This document shows, in pieces, positions 7,402 through 13,989 of a DNA stretch of 14,045 bases. The notes under the pieces were generated by a model that was not told the DNA's origin, made no database searches, and worked only from the letters and a program-made list of their open reading frames with translations. Made by a program: the position numbers and the translations under genes. The stretch spans positions 1-14,045 of the forward strand of contig SLIY01000072.1 of assembly GCA_007135385.1 (NCBI GenBank), in the 5' to 3' direction. Source of the stretch: Leptolyngbyaceae cyanobacterium CSSed165cm_216. GTDB taxonomy: Bacteria > Cyanobacteriota > Cyanobacteriia > Phormidesmidales > Phormidesmidaceae. Position 1 is the stretch's first letter. Each line of letters begins with the position of its first letter.

Positions 7402-7495
7402 TTTAACCTAAGTCCTGAGCGGAAAGGGTGTATCCCAGCAAACTTGCGATAGATTCCTATCGCGATCGCCCATTGAATTGCCCTTTTAGGTTAAA
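7402..7495. promoter_or_regulatory. Nested inverted repeats in the ndhA upstream region
   Basis: TTTAACCTA (7402-7410) and TAGGTTAAA (7487-7495) are perfect 9-bp inverted copies 76 bp apart. Between them is a perfect 7-bp hairpin (GCGATAG 7446-7452, loop ATTC, CTATCGC 7457-7463) that runs into a HIP1 octamer at 7462. The block lies 31-124 bp before the ndhA start. It could be a leader RNA structure or a pair of regulator sites. I could not find a good -35/-10 pair here. Confidence 0.4.
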
Positions 7496-7562
7496 ACGGA
7501 TACCAGGACAAGGATCTGGGTACTGTTGCTACGGCCCTGACCTCAAGTTATAGCTCAGCCCC

Positions 7563-7596
7563 AAATAAAAGCCCCCCAGTAAAACACTGGAGGGGC
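7563..7596 (-). terminator. Intrinsic terminator of the citrate synthase gene
   Basis: Read on the minus strand, GCCCC-T-CCAGT pairs with ACTGG-GGGGC around the loop GTTTT. This gives a 10-bp, GC-rich stem with a single bulged T, followed directly by TTTTATTT. It lies 74 bp beyond the gltA stop, so it separates gltA from the ndhA operon on the same strand. Confidence 0.92.
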
Positions 7597-7669
7597 AGGA
7601 GTTCCTGAAAATCGTCACTAGACTTATGTTCTCCCCTTTCCGTATAAGTGCCCAGGGGGGTGTGACCCA

Positions 7670-8851
7670 TCAGGAGGGTACGGCCATTTGAAAGCCCTGC
7701 TTGTCCCAAATTTGGGGGCGATCGGTGATATCGACGTAGGCTTGGTTGCGGGGGCCTGTGTAAATTTGCGTAGGCCTAAAGATGCGATTTTCCCCAATTT
7801 GCTCTTTCCAGTGGGCGAGCCAACCCGCCACCCGGGAAATGGCAAACACCGGGGTGAATAAATCTATCGGGATGCCTAGTTTGCGGTACACCAGCCCAGA
7901 ATAGAAGTCGACATTCGGGTAAATCCCTTTGTGGCCGAGCTTTTCAGACACCACCTGCTCCATTTCTAAGGCAATGGCGTAGTATTCGTCCTGGCCAAAT
8001 TTTTCAAACAGCTGTTCCGCCAGTTTCTGCAAAATCGTAGCCCGAGGATCTTTCACCTTGTACACCCGGTGGCCAAAGCCCATGATCTTAGATTTCTCGG
8101 CAATGCACCGCTCCACAAAGGGGCGGACATTATCCACCGAGCCAATCTCTTGCAACATATCGATCACCTCTTCGTTGGCCCCCCCATGGAGTGGCCCCGC
8201 CAGGGTGCCCACCGCTGAAGCGATCACCGCATAGGGATCCGTTAAGGTGGAGGCGGTCACCATGGCTGAAAAGGTGGAGGCGTTAATGGTGTGCTCGGCG
8301 TGGAGGGTGAGGCAAATATCAAAAATACGAGCCGCCAGGGGATCGGGCTCTCGCTCATTCAGCATATAGAGAAAGTTGGCGGCGTAGTCAAGATCATCCC
8401 GGGGCTGGACCGGGTCATTGCCTTTGCGCATCAGCTGAAACGCGGCCACCATGGTAGGAATTTTGGCCAGCAGCCGCACTACGGCCTGCTGAATGTAAAC
8501 GGGATTGTCTAAGGCACGGCGAGAGTAAAACAGCCCCAGGGCTGCTGCACAGGCTTGCAGTGCATCCATCGGATGACCGCTCTCAGGAAAACATTTCATC
8601 ATGTCCCGAATGCGGTACTTGAGGCGGCGATGATAGCGGATCTCATGCTCGAAGGCGGTCAGCTCGCTCTTGGAGGGTAGCCCTCCCCAAATCAATAGGT
8701 ACGACGTTTCCAGGAATGTACTGCGCTGGGCTAGTTCTTCGATGTTAATGCCGCGATATTCTAGGATGCCCGCCTGGCCATCCACAAAGCTGATGCTGGA
8801 TTGAGTGGCCGGTACGCCTTCCAGGCCAGGTCTGTACTCACATACAGTCAT
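7670..8851 (-). CDS. gltA: Citrate synthase
   Basis: The 393-residue product condenses oxaloacetate and acetyl-CoA to citrate at the entry to the TCA cycle, in the cytoplasm. The length fits the shorter bacterial citrate synthases. Active-site features are present: His222 in GPLHGGANEE, His261 in GFGHRVYKVKDPR, and Asp315 in YPNVDFYSGL, the expected His-His-Asp catalytic set. LHAEHTINASTF (183-194) and SGHPMDALQA (91-100) are further family blocks. The ATG at 8851 has GGAG 9 nt upstream. A strong intrinsic terminator follows the gene, so it is transcribed alone. In cyanobacteria the enzyme feeds 2-oxoglutarate production for nitrogen assimilation. I looked for an NtcA-type site in its upstream region and found none that fits. 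Confidence 0.96.
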   Translation of the reverse strand: MTVCEYRPGLEGVPATQSSISFVDGQAGILEYRGINIEELAQRSTFLETSYLLIWGGLPSKSELTAFEHEIRYHRRLKYRIRDMMKCFPESGHPMDALQACAAALGLFYSRRALDNPVYIQQAVVRLLAKIPTMVAAFQLMRKGNDPVQPRDDLDYAANFLYMLNEREPDPLAARIFDICLTLHAEHTINASTFSAMVTASTLTDPYAVIASAVGTLAGPLHGGANEEVIDMLQEIGSVDNVRPFVERCIAEKSKIMGFGHRVYKVKDPRATILQKLAEQLFEKFGQDEYYAIALEMEQVVSEKLGHKGIYPNVDFYSGLVYRKLGIPIDLFTPVFAISRVAGWLAHWKEQIGENRIFRPTQIYTGPRNQAYVDITDRPQIWDKQGFQMAVPS

Positions 8852-9160
8852 AGATCATTGCTCCCATTCGCTGATTCATGATTCCAAGGGGGATGAGAGC
8901 CCCGCCGTCATCAACGCTACCAAATTGGTTGTTCCCCTTCGCCATTCCCCCAAAAAATTGGGCTGGGCTCAGATTACCTTACCGTAAACAACCGTAGCGA
9001 ACTCCCTACGATAGCGATTGTCGCTGGTGCATAACTCAGTGGTAATTGGTCAGCACCAGCCATGTCATTACCAAACCTACTATCAGTAACGACCAGTAAC
9101 GACACAGCCATGGCCGTGGCTGACCTAAGTTTATCTCTACCAGCTGTAGGGCTATCCGCG
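8852..9160. other. Gene-free spacer upstream of gltA
   Basis: This 309-bp stretch lies between the gltA start and the stop of the helix-turn-helix protein gene, both on the minus strand. It holds an 8-bp inverted repeat, GCTGGTGC (9023-9030) with GCACCAGC (9053-9060), around a 22-nt loop, and a perfect 10-bp tandem repeat, CAGTAACGAC (9084-9103). No U-tract follows the hairpin, so a terminator is not proven. The gltA promoter should lie here, but I cannot identify one confidently. Confidence 0.55.
9084..9103. repeat. Perfect 10-bp tandem duplication
   Basis: CAGTAACGAC occurs head to tail at 9084-9093 and 9094-9103, about 58 bp beyond the stop codon of the helix-turn-helix protein gene. Confidence 0.9.
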
Positions 9161-10288
9161 TTAGTCGCCATCACCTTCTAAGGCAAATACCTGACCATCA
9201 ATTAATAGACGGGTAATGCCTTTGGCCTGTAAGTAGGGGCTAGCGGTCTGGAGTAGGGACCCATCGGGCACCTTGATCACCCGTTGGTTACGACGGGAAA
9301 ATCGCCGGGCCACCCGATGGTTCTCAAACACGGGTAATGTGCGTGATTCTCCTTCCTCCTCAGGAATTTGACCTAAATCGGCAAAGGTTCGTAGGGGTAA
9401 CGCCACCAATTCAGAGGAGGAGCGCTCGACCACTAGATAGCACAGAGAAGGGAGCACCTGAGTGGTCAGGGGATTAATTTCTAGCGCCTCCAGGTGGGGG
9501 GTGGCGACAGCGTCATCACCATCCCAAGTTTCGGTATCGTCTTCGTCATCATCAAAGTCATCATCATCGTAGTCGTCATCCAGGGCTGGGGTACGGCCGT
9601 CTTCATCGTCCCAGTCAGGGTCAATGGCCTCGAGTGGTTTGTTGTCTGGCGTGTCGTCTGAGGGGTCATCATCCTCGCGCTTGGCCGAGGCTGACTTTAA
9701 AATGGGGCGTCCTGGACGGGTTGGCGATTCGGCTGGAGTCTCCTCGGCGGCAGCCGTATCGGTATCGGGGAAGGCTAACTGGGTGGCGTCTTCTGGCTGG
9801 GAGTCCTTGGCCGCCGTCGATCGCGATCGCCGCCGCCGATTCGATGGTGTGGTTTCGGCTGTTGCCGTAGAACTATCCGTCGTTTCCTCAGGGGCTGTTG
9901 CCGCCTGCTTTTTCAAGACAGGGGGAGCCTTTTTGTCGATCGAATCAGGGTCGGCCCCCTGGGACTCTGGGGCCGGGGGGGCTGGTTGAGGGGTATCGAC
10001 TAGCTTGGCAGTTTCTGGCTTGGGGGTTTTTGCCTTGGGGGACTTTTTCCCCTTAGACTGTGTCTTACTGGACTGCGCCCCTGAGCTGTCAGCCTTATCT
10101 CCAGTGCCGCGCTTCTGCTGGATCAAGGCACTGTATTCTGCCTCTGGCAAACTAGCCTTGAGTAGCCGACTAATGGTGCTGTTGCTAACCCCATAGCGGT
10201 CTGCCAGCGTCGAGGTGGTTTCCTCGGGCTGGCGGTATAGGCTCAAGATAGACGTTTTGTCTGCCTCGGTCAGCTTTTTCGGTGCCAT
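9161..10288 (-). CDS. Helix-turn-helix protein with acidic disordered linker
   Basis: The 375-residue protein has three parts. Residues 1-45 (MAPKKLTEADKTSILSLYRQ, then TLADRYGVSNSTISRLLK) form a clear helix-turn-helix of the kind found in transposases and resolvases. Residues about 58-260 are low-complexity: a Lys/Pro/Ala/Thr-rich stretch, a basic patch RRRRSRS at 151-157, then an extremely acidic run with most residues Asp at 236-252. Residues about 265-370 look like a folded domain (QVLPSLCYLVVERSS, then RTLPVFENHRVARRFSRR and QRVIKVPDGSLLQ). I recall similar N- and C-terminal parts in cyanobacterial proteins without a known function. No recombinase catalytic domain is present. It most likely binds DNA, but target and role are unknown. 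The ATG at 10288 has no strong Shine-Dalgarno. It follows the membrane-protein gene by 43 bp and is probably co-transcribed with it. Confidence 0.8.
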   Translation of the reverse strand: MAPKKLTEADKTSILSLYRQPEETTSTLADRYGVSNSTISRLLKASLPEAEYSALIQQKRGTGDKADSSGAQSSKTQSKGKKSPKAKTPKPETAKLVDTPQPAPPAPESQGADPDSIDKKAPPVLKKQAATAPEETTDSSTATAETTPSNRRRRSRSTAAKDSQPEDATQLAFPDTDTAAAEETPAESPTRPGRPILKSASAKREDDDPSDDTPDNKPLEAIDPDWDDEDGRTPALDDDYDDDDFDDDEDDTETWDGDDAVATPHLEALEINPLTTQVLPSLCYLVVERSSSELVALPLRTFADLGQIPEEEGESRTLPVFENHRVARRFSRRNQRVIKVPDGSLLQTASPYLQAKGITRLLIDGQVFALEGDGD

Positions 10289-10331
10289 GCAGTGGGTCTC
10301 GCAACAATGCCATCTAATATCTTAAAGCGCC

Positions 10332-11339
10332 TTACCCCCTCCGGCGACGGGAACTCCGACGAGAATTAACAGAAACGGAATGTTCGACCACGGCGCCGAG
10401 GCCAAAGAAAATCGCTGAAAAGGTCCAAAAGACCTCCCAGAGATGGCCTTCTACATAGGTGTCGGTATTGACCGCATAGGCAAAGAACATGTCGGCCACG
10501 TAAAGGCAAAGGGCTGCGATCGCAATCAGCTTCCAGGACTGGGAATAACGTCCTCCCCAAAATGCAACCAACAGGGTACCGGCAATCACCAGCAACACTA
10601 TGTCCCCAATCAGATACAGGACGCCAACAACATCTGATAGAGGCTCTAACTGCTGGTCTAAGGTCATCACCCAACCGGGAGCCGTCACCTCATCTACTAC
10701 CTCAGGGGCAATCACAGGCTCTGGGGGCTGCTCCGCGTCTGGGGCCGGGTCTGCGGGCACGACGCCAGGGTCAGCCTGGCTCAGGTAGGTGCTGCTAAGC
10801 AGTGGCTCTGCCCCAGGTTCAATGGCCGCCTCAGCGGCACCTAAATTGACGAAAATGGCTAGCAGGATCCCAGCTAAACCAATGCCTACAATAATCAGCC
10901 ATTGGGAAATGTCGAGATTCAGGCGGCGGGGCAAGACCGCTTTGAACATGCCTACCGCCAAAAAGACATAACTCAGAATAAAGAAGAAGTCCCCCAGGGA
11001 GACAGCGGGGTCTAGCCCCCAAACGGTGCCCCAAATGAAAAACAGCACAATGCCAATGGCATAGAGCAACAACCCCAACCCAATCCAAAACCAAACGCTG
11101 CGACCACTGACAATTTGGCTACTGCGCCAGTTACGAAAGCACAACAGGGCCGCCAAGAAAAAGGCACCCATTTCTAGCAAGTTGATGCCTGCTAGAAACC
11201 AGTTAGGCTGGGTGCCATCTTCCCCAGGGGAACTAAACAGTAAGAAAAACAGCAGGGTCACGATGCCCCAGGCAATGCAAGCCCCAACTAAAAGGGGGGT
11301 GGATAACGATGTGGCAGCAGAGGTAGACGACTTGCTCAA
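10332..11339 (-). CDS. Multi-span membrane protein of unknown function
   Basis: I place the start at the TTG at 11339-11337 (335 residues) because AGGAGT (11351-11346) lies 6 nt upstream. The frame continues to another TTG at 11381, but that extension is basic and has no binding site. About eight membrane segments are predicted: near residues 15-36, 48-67, 80-102, 115-135, 146-168, 236-262, 267-289 and 303-320. An acidic Pro/Ala-rich loop (about 170-235) splits them five plus three. The tail ends in a basic cluster (RRSSRRRRG). The stretch with LGDFFFILSYVFLAVGMF is reminiscent of membrane sensor regions of signalling proteins, but no GGDEF, kinase or other output domain follows. I do not recognise a characterised family. 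It is upstream of, and probably co-transcribed with, the helix-turn-helix protein gene. Confidence 0.8.
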   Translation of the reverse strand: MSKSSTSAATSLSTPLLVGACIAWGIVTLLFFLLFSSPGEDGTQPNWFLAGINLLEMGAFFLAALLCFRNWRSSQIVSGRSVWFWIGLGLLLYAIGIVLFFIWGTVWGLDPAVSLGDFFFILSYVFLAVGMFKAVLPRRLNLDISQWLIIVGIGLAGILLAIFVNLGAAEAAIEPGAEPLLSSTYLSQADPGVVPADPAPDAEQPPEPVIAPEVVDEVTAPGWVMTLDQQLEPLSDVVGVLYLIGDIVLLVIAGTLLVAFWGGRYSQSWKLIAIAALCLYVADMFFAYAVNTDTYVEGHLWEVFWTFSAIFFGLGAVVEHSVSVNSRRSSRRRRG

Positions 11340-11345
11340 CGGTAC

Positions 11346-11351
11346 ACTCCT
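11346..11351 (-). promoter_or_regulatory. Ribosome binding site deciding the membrane-protein start
   Basis: AGGAGT on the minus strand sits 6 nt before the TTG at 11339, an ideal spacing. It favours that unusual start codon over the TTG 14 codons further upstream. Confidence 0.65.
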
Positions 11352-11388
11352 TGGGCCAACACGACGATGGCGATCAATCAACGACTGA

Positions 11389-11415
11389 GTCAGATGAAAT
11401 ATGGGTCAGATGAAA
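11389..11415. repeat. 11-bp direct repeat at period 16
   Basis: GTCAGATGAAA occurs at 11389-11399 and 11405-11415, separated by 5 bp. It lies in the divergent spacer between the membrane-protein gene (-) and the permease gene (+). Confidence 0.85.
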
Positions 11416-11641
11416 CAGGTTAACCCAATACCTCGGGACTTTGGCCAATTGATGGCAGCGGGTTAACACCGCCTGAATTGTACCGATTAGGGTTCCCTTC
11501 GCGCAGTAAAGACCGACTGATCCACCCAAATCAATGGCCAAATCAATCGATCGAGTAATAATTCTTAAGGGAAGGCTTCCTCTTGGGCTGAGGCAAGGGT
11601 CTTCTTCTGAGATAAGTATAAAAGCGGGAAATGACCGTCTG

Positions 11642-12850
11642 ATGAGCCAGGTGCTGACGGGGATACAAATCGTGGTCTTAGGGGTGAGCTATCTGGCTCT
11701 GGGGATCGGCTATGTGCCGGGGTTACGGATGAATCGCGCCACCATTGCGCTGGTCAGCTCGGCGGTGTTGATCGCCCTGGGTACCCTCAGTCTGGATGCA
11801 GCCTGGCGGGCGATCGATGCTAATACCATCGTGTTTTTACTCAGCATGATGGTGGTCAATGCCTACCTATCCTATGCGGGGTTCTTCAAGCTGGCACTGC
11901 TGTACCTGCTACGGTTCACGCGCAGTCCTCTGGGCCTATTGGGGTTGTTAACCGTGGGCACAGGGGTATTGTCGGCACTTTTCTTAAATGACACGCTGGC
12001 GCTGGTGAGCACTCCTCTGACAGTACAGTTAACCCGTTCGCTGAAGCTCAATCCGGTTCCTTACCTGTTGGCGATCGCCGGAGCCACCAATATCGGCTCT
12101 GTAGCAACCCTCAGTGGAAATCCGCAAAACATTCTGGTGGGGTCGTTTTCGGACATCAGCTACAGCGAATTTGCGTTGGCCCTAGCGCCGGTGGCCATCG
12201 TCGGGCTGGGGCTACAGGTGGGGTTGCTCTGGTTACTCTATCCAGACGTGCGATCGCTTCACCCCTGTCCACTGCCGTACCTGCCTCGTTTTCGGGTCTA
12301 TCGACCTGTGCTGATCAAAACCTTGATCGTTACCAGCTTGCTGCTGATCGCCTTTGTCGTCGGGATGCCCCTGGCAGAATCGGCCTTTTTAGCGGCAGCC
12401 GTACTACTAGTGACCCGGCGCATTAAGCCCCAGCGCGTGTTGCAACAGGTTGACTGGTCACTGCTGGTGATGTTTTCGGGCCTGTTCATCCTGACCCGGT
12501 GTGTACAGGAACTTGACCTGTTGGCTGGGGTGGCCGCCTGGGTAGCTCAGCCGGTTGGGCTACTGGCGGTGACAGCGATCGTATCCAATTTGATTTCCAA
12601 TGTACCGGCGGTGTTACTGTTGCAGGGGGTAATTAGACCGGAAGCCACCCAAAGCTGGCTACTGCTAGCGGCGGGAGCTACCCTGGCCGGGAATCTAACG
12701 TTATTTGGGGCAGTTGCCAACTTAATTACAGTGGAGGCGGCAGCGGCAGCAGGATATCGTCTTTCCTTCTGGCAGCATTTGCGGTTTGGGGTACCGCTGA
12801 CCTTGATGACGCTGGGCCTTACCTATGTCTGGGTAGGGGGTGTACTGTGA
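11642..12850 (+). CDS. ArsB/NhaD/SLC13-superfamily ion permease
   Basis: The 402-residue protein is almost entirely membrane-spanning (about ten to eleven segments) and belongs to the ion-transporter superfamily that includes ArsB, NhaD and the SLC13/CitM carriers. It has the two pseudo-symmetric signature hairpins. The first half has FLNDTLALVSTP (114-125) and GATNIGSVATLSGNPQNILVG (147-167). The second half has SNLISNVPAV (315-324) and AGATLAGNLTLFGAVANL (344-361). Substrate could be arsenite, a dicarboxylate, sulfate or Na+/H+; the motifs do not decide. The frame is open back to an ATG at 11534. I prefer the ATG at 11642, because the extra 36 residues are polar and the protein then begins just before the first helix. 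No strong Shine-Dalgarno precedes it; a four-codon ATG-ACC-GTC-TGA overlaps it as TGATG. Confidence 0.88.
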   Translation: MSQVLTGIQIVVLGVSYLALGIGYVPGLRMNRATIALVSSAVLIALGTLSLDAAWRAIDANTIVFLLSMMVVNAYLSYAGFFKLALLYLLRFTRSPLGLLGLLTVGTGVLSALFLNDTLALVSTPLTVQLTRSLKLNPVPYLLAIAGATNIGSVATLSGNPQNILVGSFSDISYSEFALALAPVAIVGLGLQVGLLWLLYPDVRSLHPCPLPYLPRFRVYRPVLIKTLIVTSLLLIAFVVGMPLAESAFLAAAVLLVTRRIKPQRVLQQVDWSLLVMFSGLFILTRCVQELDLLAGVAAWVAQPVGLLAVTAIVSNLISNVPAVLLLQGVIRPEATQSWLLLAAGATLAGNLTLFGAVANLITVEAAAAAGYRLSFWQHLRFGVPLTLMTLGLTYVWVGGVL

Positions 12851-12901
12851 GCAGCGTTACCGAAGTGAACCGCCTACTTTAGCTCGCTAGTATCGGCTAA
12901 G

Positions 12902-12923
12902 GGTGTCAGGTTTTAGGTGTCAG
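12902..12923. repeat. 8-bp direct repeat at period 14
   Basis: GGTGTCAG occurs at 12902-12909 and 12916-12923, 50-75 bp beyond the permease stop codon. Confidence 0.75.
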
Positions 12924-13002
12924 TTATCAGGCATGGTTGGCCGACTTATGCCGCAGAGTACTAGTGTTCAGTCAAAAAAATAATGACGGGAAATGTGACT
13001 CA

Positions 13003-13054
13003 GGGTCTGCGGTGTAGGGTTTGAGGCCTGCCTCAAACCCTACACCGCAGACCC
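13003..13054. repeat. Perfect 25-bp inverted repeat with a 2-nt loop
   Basis: Bases 13003-13027 (starting GGGTCTGCGGTG, ending GAGGC) are exactly reverse-complementary to 13030-13054, with only CT between the arms. It lies between two convergent genes, 152 bp past the permease stop and 67 bp past the stop of the 13122-13790 gene. An 8-bp palindrome, GGTTAACC (13055-13062), directly abuts the right arm. No U-tract follows on the plus strand. On the minus strand a run of seven Ts appears about 24 nt past the stem, too far for a classical terminator. It may still act as a two-way transcript end or RNA stabiliser. Confidence 0.97.
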
Positions 13055-13121
13055 GGTTAACCTGTCACCTCTGGCTTGACAGACCACTAGGAGGATCCTA
13101 ATGTTTAGGCCTGATACGGTA

Positions 13122-13790
13122 CTAGAGCCAGAGCTTCCCAGCGGGCGATCGCTGTAACCACTGGCGAAATTGTGTTTGCTCAGAGGCGGCCAAATCCTCC
13201 AAAGGTTCTAGAGCCCGGATCACAAAGTTGGCATTGCCAAAGTAATCTTTGCCAATGCGGTGGGTTTCTTCCAAGAGTCGCTGCAGATGATGATCTTGCC
13301 AGGGGGGAAGCTGGGGCATGACTAGGGGATCAACCGTCAGCAACGTTTTGATAGCTTGGGGAGTATTCGTCTGGGGGAAGTGCCATGCGGTGAACATTTG
13401 ACCAATGTCAGTTTCAAACTGCTTGGCTTGCTTATGGCCTAGCAGATCTTCCACATCCATGTACAGCACTTGCAAAATTAGCAGGCAGGCTTTGATATTG
13501 ACCTCGTTGGCTGATGCAACTCGCTGGCTGGCGGTGATATCGGCAGCTTGATCAATCCGAACTTTGCCCCAAACACTAAAGCGATCAGCCTCTTCGAGCA
13601 AAACACAGGCTTTGCCTCGGTTATCGGTGAGATCCCGCCACAGGGCTCTAGCGTCCTCTTCCTGGACAGAGCTAAACATACTCAACAGACGAAAGGTTTG
13701 CCCTTGGTAGGACAAAACCGGAATCTGCTGATCCTTTTTCGGATGTCGCATCATTTTGATGTCAACATCCTGCCGCTTGAGGATGAACAT
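13122..13790 (-). CDS. Conserved cyanobacterial-type protein of unknown function
   Basis: The 222-residue protein is soluble-looking, with no signal peptide or membrane segment. The N-terminus (MFILKRQDVDIKMMRHPKKD, then QQIPVLSYQGQTFRLLSMF) is beta-rich. A block with ARALWRDLTDNRGKACVLLEE and RFSVWGKVRID follows at about 48-79. The second half is mostly helical, with a cysteine in IKACLLILQVLYMD (about 100) and a C-terminus rich in Gln/Leu (TQFRQWLQRSPAGKLWL). It recalls a cyanobacteria-restricted family I know as Npun_F0813-like, but I cannot confirm that name and no function is known to me. The ATG at 13790 has GGCAAC close by and AGGAG about 15 nt upstream, so its start signal is only moderate. 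It is convergent with the permease gene and divergent from the tRNA gene. Confidence 0.78.
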   Translation of the reverse strand: MFILKRQDVDIKMMRHPKKDQQIPVLSYQGQTFRLLSMFSSVQEEDARALWRDLTDNRGKACVLLEEADRFSVWGKVRIDQAADITASQRVASANEVNIKACLLILQVLYMDVEDLLGHKQAKQFETDIGQMFTAWHFPQTNTPQAIKTLLTVDPLVMPQLPPWQDHHLQRLLEETHRIGKDYFGNANFVIRALEPLEDLAASEQTQFRQWLQRSPAGKLWL

Positions 13791-13967
13791 GGGGTTGCCT
13801 GCTGACTCCTAACTGAGGGATAAGACCTGCTGTAGGTGACGGTAAAGAGCAGCACCACGGCTAGAGTTTGTAAACGTTACCCTGATTACCGCACTTGAGT
13901 GCCTGTTGTCTCTGCTTGAATGATTTATTGTAGCTGTCATTTCTACTCTGGCGGCAGGGTAATCCTC

Positions 13968-13973
13968 TAAAAT
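13968..13973 (+). promoter_or_regulatory. Possible -10 box of the tRNA-Arg gene
   Basis: TAAAAT lies 16 nt before the first base of the tRNA, a plausible -10 position for a tRNA promoter. The hexamer 17 bp upstream (ACTCTG) is not a good -35 box, so this is only a suggestion. Confidence 0.3.
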
Positions 13974-13989
13974 AAGTGAGTGATTGTTA

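Noticed and set aside
7520..7532. GTA-N7-TAC resembling an NtcA site
   Set aside because: NtcA sites need an 8-bp spacer (GTA-N8-TAC); here it is 7, and the position lies between the gltA terminator and the ndhA leader with no matching -10 box.
8974..9174. 66-codon minus-strand frame overlapping the stop of the helix-turn-helix gene
   Set aside because: It starts with AAGG close before GTG-ATG, but the residue make-up looks random, it spans a 10-bp tandem repeat and a hairpin, and it runs into the gltA upstream region. No recognisable domain.
9624..9989. Plus-strand frames opposite the low-complexity linker
   Set aside because: They are Ser/Val/Ala-rich mirror images of the repetitive linker codons, not independent genes.
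11534..11641. 36-residue N-terminal extension of the permease
   Set aside because: Polar sequence without a ribosome binding site; the protein begins naturally at the ATG at 11642 before its first membrane segment.
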